Source: Mycolicibacterium holsaticum DSM 44478 = JCM 12374 (GTDB lineage: Bacteria > Actinomycetota > Actinomycetes > Mycobacteriales > Mycobacteriaceae). From it: DNA of 64,000 nucleotides. The stretch covers positions 3,720,001 through 3,784,000 of the forward strand of contig NZ_CP080998.1 in the NCBI RefSeq assembly GCF_019645835.1. Reading direction: 5' to 3'. Position numbers and translations under genes: made by a program. Of the stretch, positions 53,458-62,391 are shown piece by piece. The notes beneath the pieces were generated by a model. The model searched no databases. It saw nothing but the letters and a program-made list of their open reading frames with translations, and had not been told where the DNA came from. Within the stretch, counting starts at the first letter, position 1, and every line of letters starts with the position of its first letter.

Positions 53458-54159
53458 TCAGTCGAACAATCCGTCGAGCGCGGTTTCCTCGATACCGAGC
53501 CACCGACCGACTTGCTCGCGGATGGCGTCGACTTCGTCTGGGTCAAGGTGATGGGCCCCATCCGGGGTGATGCGGCACAGGTCCATCGGACCTCCGACGC
53601 TGGGCGACGACACGTCCAGCGCGTCGAGCACTCGAAGAGCGGCGACCAGACCGTAGTCGACGCTGCGTTCGGTCATCCGAAAGTTCGACAGCAGGGCGTA
53701 TGCCTGCTGCGCCATCGGCGCGCCGCTGCCCACCGCCTGAAATCCGGTCTCCTCGTAATGGCCGATCAGCCCGTGCGGGTCGATGTCGACGATGAACGGC
53801 CGGTCCCCCGCGAATCCCGCCGCTAAGACGTAGGTAGCCGGCGTCGCGCCGCTGGCCTTCGCGGCGGGCACGTCTTCGATGAAGTTGTCGTAGTGATGTT
53901 TGAGCACCGGCACCGTACGTCGCTGCAGCGCGCGGCCGATGTCGTCGGCCTCCAAGATCGCCTCGGGCTCGGCACGGAAGATCTCTTCCAGGTCGTAGAG
54001 CACCGCCCGCGATCCGCTGCCGCCCCACGCCGCGTGCTTGCCCATCATGTGCAGCTTCTGCGCCGGATAGCTCAACCCGCGACCCGGATCGGTGATCTGG
54101 GAATCCGACCCCATCACCAACCCGTCGGCGCAGCGCAGCGCCAGCACCACCGTCACCAT
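53458..54159 (-). CDS. Orphan proteasome beta-like Ntn hydrolase
   Basis: A 233-residue 20S-proteasome-fold protein. After the initial MV, counting Thr as residue 1 gives T1 (TVVLALRCADGLVMGSDSQ), D17 (in GSDSQ) and K33 (YPAQKLHMM), the exact catalytic triad spacing of proteasome beta subunits; WGGSGSRAVLYD and DPHGLIGHYEETGFQAVGSG follow as in that fold. Unlike mycobacterial PrcB (about 290 residues with a long propeptide) it has only a two-residue pro-segment, and no prcA, mpa or pup gene is near. It may form a homo-oligomeric peptidase. The substrate is unknown. Confidence 0.8.
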   Translation of the reverse strand: MVTVVLALRCADGLVMGSDSQITDPGRGLSYPAQKLHMMGKHAAWGGSGSRAVLYDLEEIFRAEPEAILEADDIGRALQRRTVPVLKHHYDNFIEDVPAAKASGATPATYVLAAGFAGDRPFIVDIDPHGLIGHYEETGFQAVGSGAPMAQQAYALLSNFRMTERSVDYGLVAALRVLDALDVSSPSVGGPMDLCRITPDGAHHLDPDEVDAIREQVGRWLGIEETALDGLFD

Positions 54160-54210
54160 GCGATGTTCTCACGGCACGCGTCGGTTGCGGGCGGGTTACG
54201 GTGGCCGCCA

Positions 54211-54455
54211 ATGATGGTCTCCGCCGTTCCGACGCGTCTGGGGCACACCGACTGCGAGCGCATCGCCGGGGTCGCGCTGGCGCAGCCGGTGCTGGCGGTC
54301 ACCAGCCTGGCCTACGTCGTTGTCGGGATAGCGGCGCCTGGCACGTGCTTTCCGCTGTCGCAGTCGGTTCGGCGGCCTGGGCCATGACACCGCGACCGGC
54401 CGAGCCCTTAGATACCCAGAGCCCGGGCGGCGGCCGTCGCCACCGCACCCTGTAG
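54211..54455 (+). pseudogene. Frameshifted small membrane protein relic
   Basis: ATG 54211 reads MMVSAVPTRLGHTDCERIAG, then LAQPVLAVTSLAYVVVGIAA, a good transmembrane stretch, but then becomes PGTCFPLSQ and stops at 54387. The neighbouring frame resumes a plausible membrane end (AWHVLSAVAVGSAAWAMTPR) and stops at 54455. A shift near 54335-54345 would join them, giving a protein of about 80 residues. A TACGGT -10 lies 8 bp upstream. Probably a degraded gene; alternatively a short intact one. Confidence 0.4.
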
Positions 54456-55865
54456 ATCCGACACGGGTCGGCTGCCGCGCAGGTGGATTGCGTTGGTGAA
54501 CAGCACCACGTAGGTATTTGACCCTGGGTCGAGCCAGAGCGAGGTTCCGGTGAAGCCGGTGTGGCCGAAGCTGCCGATCGGGAAGATCGTTCCTCTCGGC
54601 CGGGAGTGTCCGGTGTCGATGTCCCAACCGAGGCCGCGCAGGTTTTGGCCCCGGATCGCTGGATATCTCGGAGCGACATCGCGGGCGGCGGCGTTGGCCG
54701 CTTGTAGCTGGTCGGTCGAATGGCCGGGCTGTTGAGGGGTCGTCATCAGCTGCAAGGTCGCCTGCTGCAAAGGAAATGGGCTCGGACGGCCCGCCAGCCG
54801 ATCAAGCAGTGCCTGTGCATAGCGGCTGACGTCGAGCACGGTCGAGAACACGCCGGCGGATCCGGCCACCCCACCCATGCGACGCGCTGTCGGGTCGTGC
54901 ACGGTGCCGCGAAGTAGGCGCCCGAAGTCGGGATTCCTGTGCGGGTCGGCCCTGTTCTCCTCGTCGAGTGCCGTCGGGGCGATCCGCGGCAACAGGTCCG
55001 TGTTCCAGGTGCCCTCCGCGCACCTGTCCGGGCCTTGACCCTGCGTCCACGCCAGCGCCACTCCCCTGATCTTGTGCGGCCCACAAGCTTTCGCCGGTGG
55101 CAGGTAGCGGGTGTCGTGCATGCTGAGCGGCGCGAAGACATTTCGCTGGACGTATACGTCTAACGTCTGGCCCGTGACCTTTTCGACCAACGCGCCAAGC
55201 AGGATGAATCCGATGTCGGAGTAACGGAACACCTCACCGGGCTCCGAAAGCAACGGGGCGTTGAGAGCGCGATGGACGCCTCCGGTTTTGTCGGCGCGGT
55301 CAAGCCCCCAGGGCTCTCGTAGGTCGAGGTCGCCGGGTTCGCCTGATGTGTGGGTGAGCAACATGCGCACGGTCACCTTCGCGCGCTGCGGGTCGTTGGC
55401 CGGGTTGAATTCGGGCAGGTACGCCTGGACGGGCTTGTCGAAGAAGACCTTGCCCTGTTCGTAGAGCTGCAGAACGGCGGTTGCCGTGCCGATGGGCTTC
55501 GTCAGCGACGCGATATCGAAGATCGTGTCCATGGTCATCGGTTCGGCGGGCGCGGGCGCGCCGTCGAGCCCTTGTTCACCGTCGAGCTTGCGCACACCGT
55601 AGGCCCGCTCGAAGACGATCTTGCCGCCGTGTCCGACCGCGACCACGGCGCCGGGCAGCCGTCGTGCGGCGATCGCATCGTTGATCAACGTGGAGACTGC
55701 GGGAATGTCGGGCGTGGACGGGTTGATCGGTGTCTGCGTAGGCGCGTTCGCCGCTGCCGGCGCCTGGGTGGTGCGTGGGCCGTCGTGCACATCAGTTGGA
55801 TACGCACGGTTACACGACGTGACCGCGACGAGGATAAGTACGGCCAATGCAACGAACCTGACCAT
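54408..55865 (-). CDS. Beta-lactamase-fold serine hydrolase, probable lipoprotein
   Basis: A 485-residue protein. The N-terminus VALAVLILVAVTSCNR carries a lipobox (VTSC), so the protein is probably lipid-anchored outside the membrane. The class C beta-lactamase/penicillin-binding fold is shown by ASLTKPIG (SxxK), YSDIGF (YxN-like, Asp in place of Asn) and GHTGFTG (KTG equivalent). The mycobacterial relatives are esterases or D-Ala peptidases rather than true beta-lactamases. ATG 55865 has GAGG upstream on the minus strand. Its 3' end overlaps the membrane relic. Confidence 0.88.
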   Translation of the reverse strand: MVRFVALAVLILVAVTSCNRAYPTDVHDGPRTTQAPAAANAPTQTPINPSTPDIPAVSTLINDAIAARRLPGAVVAVGHGGKIVFERAYGVRKLDGEQGLDGAPAPAEPMTMDTIFDIASLTKPIGTATAVLQLYEQGKVFFDKPVQAYLPEFNPANDPQRAKVTVRMLLTHTSGEPGDLDLREPWGLDRADKTGGVHRALNAPLLSEPGEVFRYSDIGFILLGALVEKVTGQTLDVYVQRNVFAPLSMHDTRYLPPAKACGPHKIRGVALAWTQGQGPDRCAEGTWNTDLLPRIAPTALDEENRADPHRNPDFGRLLRGTVHDPTARRMGGVAGSAGVFSTVLDVSRYAQALLDRLAGRPSPFPLQQATLQLMTTPQQPGHSTDQLQAANAAARDVAPRYPAIRGQNLRGLGWDIDTGHSRPRGTIFPIGSFGHTGFTGTSLWLDPGSNTYVVLFTNAIHLRGSRPVSDLQGAVATAAARALGI

Positions 55866-56011
55866 TGCCACCTCAATCCATTGAGGGTGCCTGCGACGCG
55901 CCGTCCGTGGCCACGTACCAGAAATCAGAATAGGTCCCGTCAAGGTCCGCCGACGTGACTCATAGGGCGACCTCGACGACGCGTATTACCTCGCAGGCCA
56001 TCGCAGCGGTT

Positions 56012-56017
56012 TAGGCT
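56012..56017 (+). promoter_or_regulatory. -10 element for the P450 gene
   Basis: TAGGCT (TANNNT) ends 7 bp before ATG 56025, predicting a leaderless transcript even though the reading frame is broken downstream. Confidence 0.45.
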
Positions 56018-56024
56018 CGGCGCC

Positions 56025-57361
56025 ATGCCGATCCGGTCGCAGATGCGATTCCTCAAGATGTACGGCCCGAGCCTTGCCGTCGGATTCGCTCACGACGTGT
56101 CCCACCTCGTCATGCGCAAGGTTCGCAGGGCTCCGGTCCCGCCCGGTGTCGAGGTCACCGACTTCGATCCGCTGGATCCACAGACGGCGGCAGACCCATA
56201 TCCTCACTACCGTCAGCTCTTGCAGAGCGGTCCCGTCCACTACAACCCCAAGCGGGACATCTTCATCCTGAGCAGATATGAAGACGTGCGGGCCGGTGCC
56301 CGCACCCATGAAGTGTTCTCAAGCGCCGACGGCATCTCCTACAACCGCATGCGTGCGCCCTCCCTGCTGACGGTAGACCCGCCCAGACACACCCAGATGC
56401 GCAAGCAAGCTCAACCGGCGTTCACCCGCGGGGCGCTGGAGTCGTGGCAGTCGACGGTGGTGCAACTGGCTCGCGACCATACCGCCCGGTTGTTCGACAA
56501 CCCGCCCGTCGACATCGTCCAGTTGCGCTTGCCGAGCCCCTTCCGACCGCCGTGATCGCCCACATCCTCGGCATCGCCGACGACGACCTGGTGGCCTTCA
56601 AGGAATGGTCGAACGAAACGGTTCGACTGGCCAACGCGAACATGTCGCCCTCGGGGATGAAGCAGGGGTTCGCGGGAATGCGGGCGATCGGCCATTTCCA
56701 TCATTACTTCACCGACAAGTTGCGCCGGGGTCGGTTCCTCGAGGCGGACACCGTATTAGGCCGACTGGTAGCCAATGCCCACGACGGCAAACTCAGCGAC
56801 GACGAGCTGTTCTTCTTTGCCTTTCTGCTGTTGCTTGCCGGCAACGAGACCACCACGAACATGCTCGGCACCCTGTTCTTGACGCTGTCGGACAACCCTG
56901 ACCAGCTCCGGCTCCTGCAGAAGCGCCCCGACCTGATTCCCAGTGCCATCGAGGAGCAGCTGCGCTACTACGCGCCGATCCAGGGCTTGTACCGCACAGC
57001 GCGCTCTGACTATGTCGTGGGATCAGCGACCATTCCCGCGGGCGCACGGGTACTGCTGCTCTGGGGCGCAGCCAACCGAGATCCACGTCAGTTTGAGGAT
57101 CCGGACGCGTTTCGGGTTGAGCGCAATCCCACAGGGCACGTCTCGTTTGGTTCAGGAGTCCATCTGTGCCTGGGCGCGCAGCTCGCCGGGTTGGAAGGTC
57201 AGTCGGTATTGCGCGAGATCGTCGCTCACGTGGACCGCATCGAGATCGTGGGTGACCCGAGCTGGCGGGCCAATCCCACGCTGCGGGGACTGACCAAACT
57301 CGACGTGCGGGCGACGCGCCGCAACGGTGCCCCGGATGCTGCCCTGGCGGACGTCCACTGA
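56025..57361 (+). pseudogene. Cytochrome P450 interrupted by a single-base frameshift
   Basis: Frame 56025-56555 encodes the N-terminal 176 residues (DFDPLDPQTAADPYPHYRQL, LLTVDPPRHTQMRKQAQPAF) and ends abnormally. The next frame resumes with VALAEPLPTAVIAHILGIAD and carries the I-helix LLLAGNETTTN, the ExxR EEQLR and the heme loop FGSGVHLCLGAQLAG to 57361. Joining them near 56520-56535 gives a complete P450 of about 445 residues, so one base appears to be missing. No slippery heptamer is present, so programmed shifting is unlikely; a real mutation or sequencing error is more likely. Confidence 0.85.
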
Positions 57362-57426
57362 ACGACGTGGTGCATCTGCACTGAGCGGGCAGGCCGAGTA
57401 CCGAAGTCGGGCGCGAGAACCGTTGT

Positions 57427-57432
57427 TACCAT
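57427..57432 (+). promoter_or_regulatory. -10 element for the DUF1906 gene
   Basis: TACCAT (TANNNT) ends 7 bp before GTG 57439, predicting a leaderless message. Confidence 0.5.
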
Positions 57433-57438
57433 CGCGCC

Positions 57439-58236
57439 GTGCAGGGCCCCGGTGACGGACCGCGATCGTGGTCGCGGCGCGACGTCCTCAGATACGGCGT
57501 GTCGACACCGGTGCTGCTGTTACTCGGTGTGGCGGGGGCGTCGGCTGGTAGGCCGATAGCGTCGGCGCGTCCCTTGCGGCTGGTCGACTTCACGCACCGG
57601 TTGGTACCCGCCGACCAGATCAAGGCGGCGGGCTATGACGGGGCACTGGTGTACGTGTCCGAGTTGCGCCCGGGCGCCGACTTCGACTTCAAGCCGGTCA
57701 CCCGCGCGTACGCGGATTCGCTGCGTACCGCCGGTCTGCATGTCGTCAGCTGCTATCAGTACGGCAAGCCGGGTTGGCCGACGCCGTCGGATTACACCCG
57801 CGGATATGACGGCGGGGTGGCCGACGCACAGACCGCGCTTCGGTTGCACGCCGCGGCCGGCGGAGCGGAGTCCGCACCGATCTTTTTCAGCATCGACGAA
57901 GACGTCGACCTCGAAACCTGGAAAAGCGTTGCCGCGCAGTGGCTCCGTGGGATCAACTCCGTGCTGGGGGTACAGCGCACCGGTGTCTACGGGCACGCCC
58001 GGGTGTGCGCATGGGCGATTGACGATGCGGTGATCGGGCGGTCGACATCGCCCGGGCACTGGTGGGCATGGCAGACGAAGGCGTGGTCGGGTGGTAAGCG
58101 CGAGCCACGGGCGGTGCTGTATCAAGCCGTGGTGGTCAGCGGACCGGATACCGGGATCGCCATGGGCGGTACCCATGTCGATGAGGACGAGGTGCTCGCG
58201 CCTGACTTCGGGCAGTGGGATCTCGACCGAAGCTGA
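57439..58236 (+). CDS. Tat-exported DUF1906 glycoside-hydrolase-like protein
   Basis: A 265-residue protein with a twin-arginine signal (SRRDVLRYGVSTPVLLLLGV, residues 12-31) and a DUF1906 TIM-barrel-like domain: LRLVDFTHRLVPADQIKAAG, VSCYQYGKPGW, APIFFSIDEDVDLETW, TGVYGHARVCAWAIDDAVIG and HWWAWQTKAWSGG. The acidic residues of SIDEDVD occupy the place of the catalytic acids in GH25-like lysozymes. A cell-wall or glycan target is likely but unproven. GTG 57439 is used. It converges with the SDR gene. Confidence 0.85.
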   Translation: MQGPGDGPRSWSRRDVLRYGVSTPVLLLLGVAGASAGRPIASARPLRLVDFTHRLVPADQIKAAGYDGALVYVSELRPGADFDFKPVTRAYADSLRTAGLHVVSCYQYGKPGWPTPSDYTRGYDGGVADAQTALRLHAAAGGAESAPIFFSIDEDVDLETWKSVAAQWLRGINSVLGVQRTGVYGHARVCAWAIDDAVIGRSTSPGHWWAWQTKAWSGGKREPRAVLYQAVVVSGPDTGIAMGGTHVDEDEVLAPDFGQWDLDRS

Positions 58237-58255
58237 ATGTCGCCGGGACTCGTCG

Positions 58256-59029
58256 CTATTGCGCTAGGTATCCCCCATCGACGGGCAGCACGGCACCGGT
58301 GATGAAGGAGGCGTCGTCGGACGCGAGGAAGACGATGGCGCTGGCGACTTCGGCCGGTTCGCCGAGACGGCCCATCGGGTGCATGCTCTCGATTGCCGCC
58401 AGATACTCCGAGCCGCCCGGCTCCTCAGGAAGCCGCTTGACTCTCTCGGTTCGAATCGTCCCGGGCGCCACGGCATTGACCCTGATGCCCTGGTCGGCCC
58501 ACTCGACCGCCAAGTGCTTGGTCATGCCGGTAGCGATGAACTTGGCGGGCCCGTACGCCGCCTGGCGCTTCTGGCCCGCCAGCCCGGAGATCGAGGAGAG
58601 GCAGACGATGGCGCCACCCCCGGTCGCCACCATCGCCTCGATCGCGAACTTGCACGTCAGGAACATGCCACGCCCGTCGATGGCCATTACCTCGTCCCAG
58701 TCGGCGGCGGAGACCTCCAGCGCGTCGCCGAGCGGGATGATCCCGGCGTTGGCGACCAGCACGTCGAGCCGTCCGTAGCGATCGGCTGCCGCCGTGATCA
58801 TCCGTCGCGCGTCGTCCTCCACCGAGACGTCACCGATGACCGTCTCGACCTGCGCCCCGGCATCGCTCAGTTCATCGGCCAGCGCAAGCAGCGGTTCGCT
58901 TTGAATGTCGGTCACGACCAGCCGTGCGCCTTCACGCGCGAAGAGCACGGCCGTCGCCCGGCCGATGCCGAACGCCGCCCCGGTGATCACAGCCGACTTT
59001 CCGTAAAGACGCCCTGGTTCATGGGTCAT
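58256..59029 (-). CDS. Short-chain dehydrogenase/reductase
   Basis: A 257-residue classical SDR: AVITGAAFGIGRATAVLFAR (loop), VANAGIIPLG (NAG), Ser of VCLSSISGLAG, YGPAKFIATGMTKHLAV (YxxxK, spaced YGPAK) and VAPGTIRTERVKRLPEEPGG. ATG 59029 overlaps the stop of a truncated upstream ORF (CCATGA), so it was once or still is translated from that message. Its own ribosome site is weak. Substrate unknown. Confidence 0.87.
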   Translation of the reverse strand: MTHEPGRLYGKSAVITGAAFGIGRATAVLFAREGARLVVTDIQSEPLLALADELSDAGAQVETVIGDVSVEDDARRMITAAADRYGRLDVLVANAGIIPLGDALEVSAADWDEVMAIDGRGMFLTCKFAIEAMVATGGGAIVCLSSISGLAGQKRQAAYGPAKFIATGMTKHLAVEWADQGIRVNAVAPGTIRTERVKRLPEEPGGSEYLAAIESMHPMGRLGEPAEVASAIVFLASDDASFITGAVLPVDGGYLAQ

Positions 59030-59274
59030 GGCTTGCTCATCACCTTGGTCACCAACGTCCTCAGCCTCCTTGGTTCGCCGATCTTGCCGACGCGCTCGAT
59101 GCCAGGCACGACCTCGCGGTCGCGCGATCCGGAAATGGGAAATCCTCGGGCGGCAGGGTGATCAGGGGCAGTTGCCTCCGCAGGACGCGCAAAGCTTATG
59201 TCCACGCACACGAGGCTCCCAGCGAAACGGCCAAAATTGACAGCGTCGCGTGGCCAGTTACAGATCGTCGGCAC
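59026..59274 (-). pseudogene. 5'-truncated gene fragment coupled to the SDR
   Basis: The last codons (GIERVGKIGEPRRLRTLVTK followed by VMSKP) look like genuine coding sequence and the TGA overlaps the SDR ATG, as in an operon. Upstream of about 59150 the reading becomes unconvincing and no start with ribosome site is visible. The gene was probably truncated when the region to its right was rearranged. The parent family is not recognised. Confidence 0.4.
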
Positions 59275-59519
59275 CGGCGAAACGAAACAGGCCAGGGCTT
59301 GTCATCCTGGCCAGTACATACTCAAGTTTACTTGCGCGGACTCGGACCAGATCCTCGTCAGTGAGCATCACACCGGACAACTCAAACAGCTGAGGATGGT
59401 AGCGACCACCTCAAACGGGGCGGTAAATGCGATCCAACTCGCGGGAACTGAATCGCTCACTGATGTCAATGCTCTCGTCGTTGGCGGGCTGCCGGACCCG
59501 TGCGAGGATCTGAGGCTCG
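59275..59519. other. Degenerate stretch without a convincing gene
   Basis: Open frames on both strands are short and atypical. On the minus strand brief coding-like fragments appear (TDEDLVRVRASKLEYVLARM and EPQILARVRQPANDESIDIS), broken by stops and shifts. I see this as decayed accessory DNA and cannot name the original genes. Confidence 0.4.
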
Positions 59520-59815
59520 CCGTCCAACCCCCTGCAGGCCGAGCTCGGCGTTGATCATTGCCACGACGACGTCGTAAACCAACCTCTTCGCCCGTCCCAC
59601 GGTTGTGGCCATCACCCGCACCTGTTGGGCGCCGTTCCCCTAGCGGTCGAAAGTTCTCCAGACGACCAACGCTGCTCGAAGCGTGGACTTGCCCTGTCCG
59701 CGTGGCGCCGCAAGACGGCTTGCCGGATACCCGCTGAGAGGATCATCAGGTGCTTTGTTTTCTTGAACCTTTGCGAAGCAAATCAGGCGGAGATCCATCA
59801 AGTACGTGGCTAAAA
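59520..59815 (-). pseudogene. Phage terminase large-subunit-like fragment
   Basis: Minus-strand translation gives RLAAPRGQGKSTLRAALVVW, a Walker A like that of phage TerL proteins, then TFDR, an in-frame TAG (59640-59642) and, continuing in the same frame, GAQQVRVMATTVGRAKRLVY followed by DVVVAMINAEL, which has the spacing and flavour of the TerL segment after the P-loop. A run of G near 59532-59537 ends the homology. The 5' end abuts the IS21 element, which probably inserted into it. TerL identity is inference from two motifs. Confidence 0.4.
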
Positions 59816-59822
59816 TGTCATT

Positions 59823-59843
59823 CGCCAGGGTGATGGGACCACC
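59823..59843 (+). repeat. IS21 terminal inverted repeat, istB side
   Basis: CGCCAGGGTGATGGGACCAC followed by C; an inner GGGACCACC copy is at 59860-59868. Confidence 0.85.
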
Positions 59844-59876
59844 GTTTAGCCACGAGGTAGGGACCACCTGTTTGGC

Positions 59877-60680
59877 TCAACGGCGATGATCTGTGGTTGA
59901 CGGCGAGCTGTCAACTGAGGGCTTCTGGCGTTGCCGGTAGGACGGCCCCTCGATGATGAGTTCGTGCGCGGTGGAGGTAAGTCGGTCGACGGCGGATTCG
60001 GCGAGCATCGCGTCGGTCATGACCGACAACCATTCATCGGGTCCACGATTTGAGGTCACAATGGTCGCGCTGCGTTGATGTCTGGCGACAACCAGTTCGT
60101 AGAAGTCGGCGGTGGCTGTAGCGTCGAGCGGTTGCAGTGCGAAGTCATCGATAATCAGCAGGCGCACTTGCGCGAGTCGCCGTATCTCGGCTTCGGTGCT
60201 GTTGTCGAGTCGAGAAGCTCTGAGCCGCTTGAACATTGCATCAGCACGCAGCATCAGGGTCGGGACTCGTCGACGCACCGCAATGTGGCCCAGCGCGGTC
60301 GCGAGGTGAGTTTTGCCGACGCCGACCGCCCCGAGGACCACTGCACCGTGGGCGGCGTCGAGGAACCGCAGACTGGTCAGGTCGGTCCACAGGGTCCGGT
60401 CGTAGCGCACCGAAGCATCTTCGTCCCAGGTGTCTAGACGCATGCTGGGATCGAGGCCGGCGACGCGTGCTCGCCGCGCGGCGGAGCTGGTGTCGCGGCG
60501 GGTGGCTTCGTCGGCGAGGACCAGTTCGAGGAACGCGGCGTGGGAGAGGTGCTGTTGGCGGGCCAGGGCGAGTCGGTCGGGCAGGGTGTCGAGTATCGGT
60601 GAGAGTTTGAGTTGGCGCATCGCCTTCTTCAAATCGGGTGAGATCGGGTCAGTGACAACCTCTTTGGCAGGCTTGGTCAT
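59877..60680 (-). CDS. istB: IS21-family transposition helper ATPase IstB
   Basis: A 267-residue AAA+ ATPase: helical N-terminus (LKKAMRQLKLSPILDTLPDR), Walker A GAVGVGKTHLATALG (near 115), Walker B VRLLIIDDFAL and the sensor/arginine region SATIVTSNRGPDEWLSVMTD. IstB assembles on target DNA and activates the IstA transposase. ATG 60680 overlaps the istA stop (ATGA). Full length compared with the family (about 250-270), so probably functional. Confidence 0.93.
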   Translation of the reverse strand: MTKPAKEVVTDPISPDLKKAMRQLKLSPILDTLPDRLALARQQHLSHAAFLELVLADEATRRDTSSAARRARVAGLDPSMRLDTWDEDASVRYDRTLWTDLTSLRFLDAAHGAVVLGAVGVGKTHLATALGHIAVRRRVPTLMLRADAMFKRLRASRLDNSTEAEIRRLAQVRLLIIDDFALQPLDATATADFYELVVARHQRSATIVTSNRGPDEWLSVMTDAMLAESAVDRLTSTAHELIIEGPSYRQRQKPSVDSSPSTTDHRR

Positions 60681-62293
60681 CACAGCCCCTTCTGATCGTC
60701 GGTGGTGCCGCCGTCGATGACCTGCAACCATTCCGGCCGCGGTGTGGGGCGGTAGTCGCGGGGATCGCGGGCGAACCGGGCTGCAGCCAACCCGGAGGCA
60801 GCCCGCGGCGGCGGGACGGGGCTGTTCTCGATGGCCTGCTCCAGCATGGCGGCGATCTTGGTCATCGAGACGACATCGAGATCCAGGGCGCGCGCGCAGG
60901 CGGTGTCCACCGGGGCGGGGCCGTAGCGTTTGACCAGCCCGAGCAGCCGATACACCTGACGCATCCTGGTCCAGGGCAGGTCGTGATCGAGCAGGCGTTC
61001 GGCGTAGATGCCGATATTCGGGCCGTGACCGGCCGCGGTGGCGATGAGCCGGTGCAGATCGCGCATCGCGTAGCCGGTCTTGTCTGCGGGCAGATCAGCG
61101 GGGTCAGTAGAGCGGGTCCCGGCGGGTTGACGTGGGTGAGTCTTCACCAGCTGTCCGCGATGGTAGAACTTGGCCAACTCGCCATCGGCCCGCGCCGATA
61201 GCGTCTGGCCGCGCAGGTGGTGCGGGATCGAATACAACGCCTTGGCCAGCTGCACGTGATAGTCGCGGGCCACTTTGACCTCGGCATATACCGGCACCAC
61301 ATACCGCAGCGTCGGAGCAGCCAACAGTGCCGGCGCCTCCCGGTCGGCGAACACCACCGCCGGCTGGGCGCAGGTGGTGCCATGGATACGCAGACCCGCC
61401 TTCTGAGCGCACCACACGTGGGCTCGGTGTTGGGCGTCAGCGAGGTCGCTGAACTCTTCGCCGGCGAAGAAGTTGTTGCGCACGTACTGCACCATCCGCT
61501 CCACACGCGGTTTGTCTTGCGGGTGGGCCACCCGAGCCGGGTCGGTGGCGAAGCCGCGGGCCTGGGAGTATTCCAGCCACCCCACGGTGAACCTGGGGTT
61601 CACTGAATCTGCATGGGCAACAACCGTTCCCATGTTGTCGGGAATGAGGACTTTGAAGACACCGCCGAAGAAATCCCAGGCTGCTTCGCAGCCGTCGATG
61701 ACCGCGGTCAGGGTTTGGGAAAACGTCAGCCATACGAACATGTGCCGCGAATACACCGCGGTGAAGATCAGCGCATGCACCACCCGACGCCTGCCCGTCG
61801 CAGTGTCAAACAGCATGCCCATCCGGGCGAAGTCGATCTGGCATTCCATCCCGGGTTCGCCGTCGACGACCGGCACCGTCCCACCGCGGCGCCGACCCTG
61901 ATACTTGGTGTGTTCCTGGCAGTAGCGGTGCAACGTGCGCTGCGGAACGATCACGCCCTGGCGGGCCAGCAGGTCACCGATCTTGACCACCGTCAGGCCC
62001 TTGTCAACCCACTGGTTGATCTGACTATGGTTGGCGCACAGCACTTCCCACACCGATCCGTGCCCTTGCGGCCGGTCCGGGCGCACCACGGTGACCACCG
62101 CGCCGATCAACGCGTCATCGAGCTGATCGACCCCACCGGCCCGGTCCAAGCCAGCAGCCACCGCGGCCTCGACATAGCGCCGCGCAGTTTTGCGATCCAC
62201 CCCAGCCTGGCTGGCCACCACCCGCAGTCCGTGGCCAGCCAGCCACGTCCGAAGCACTTCACGAATCTCGACCACAGAAACCTCCCGAAACAT
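60680..62293 (-). CDS. istA: IS21-family transposase IstA
   Basis: A 537-residue DDE transposase. An N-terminal HTH (EVLRTWLAGHGLRVVASQAG, VDRKTARRYVEAAVAAG) binds the element ends. The catalytic acids are the Asp of ECQIDFARMG, the Asp of LIPDNMGTVVAHAD and the Glu of QDKPRVERMVQYV. A C-terminal region (SIPHHLRGQTLSARADGELA) resembles the usual IstA beta barrel. ATG 62293 has GAAGGGG upstream. The frame is uninterrupted. Confidence 0.93.
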   Translation of the reverse strand: MFREVSVVEIREVLRTWLAGHGLRVVASQAGVDRKTARRYVEAAVAAGLDRAGGVDQLDDALIGAVVTVVRPDRPQGHGSVWEVLCANHSQINQWVDKGLTVVKIGDLLARQGVIVPQRTLHRYCQEHTKYQGRRRGGTVPVVDGEPGMECQIDFARMGMLFDTATGRRRVVHALIFTAVYSRHMFVWLTFSQTLTAVIDGCEAAWDFFGGVFKVLIPDNMGTVVAHADSVNPRFTVGWLEYSQARGFATDPARVAHPQDKPRVERMVQYVRNNFFAGEEFSDLADAQHRAHVWCAQKAGLRIHGTTCAQPAVVFADREAPALLAAPTLRYVVPVYAEVKVARDYHVQLAKALYSIPHHLRGQTLSARADGELAKFYHRGQLVKTHPRQPAGTRSTDPADLPADKTGYAMRDLHRLIATAAGHGPNIGIYAERLLDHDLPWTRMRQVYRLLGLVKRYGPAPVDTACARALDLDVVSMTKIAAMLEQAIENSPVPPPRAASGLAAARFARDPRDYRPTPRPEWLQVIDGGTTDDQKGL

Positions 62294-62391
62294 CCGCGGA
62301 CCCCTTCACATGACTTCGATGTGAAGCGATCCGATCCAGCTATCGAGCGGCCCCCGACGCGACACGCCGGTGGTCCCATAACTGGCAATCA

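Noticed and set aside
56515..56540. Programmed frameshift in the P450
   Set aside because: There is no slippery heptamer or obvious stimulatory hairpin; a mutation or sequencing error explains it better.
59806..59853. GTGGCTAAA/TTTAGCCAC inverted repeat across the IS end
   Set aside because: The 9-bp arms span outside and inside the element; with no duplication to anchor it, chance or an IS-end hairpin cannot be told apart.
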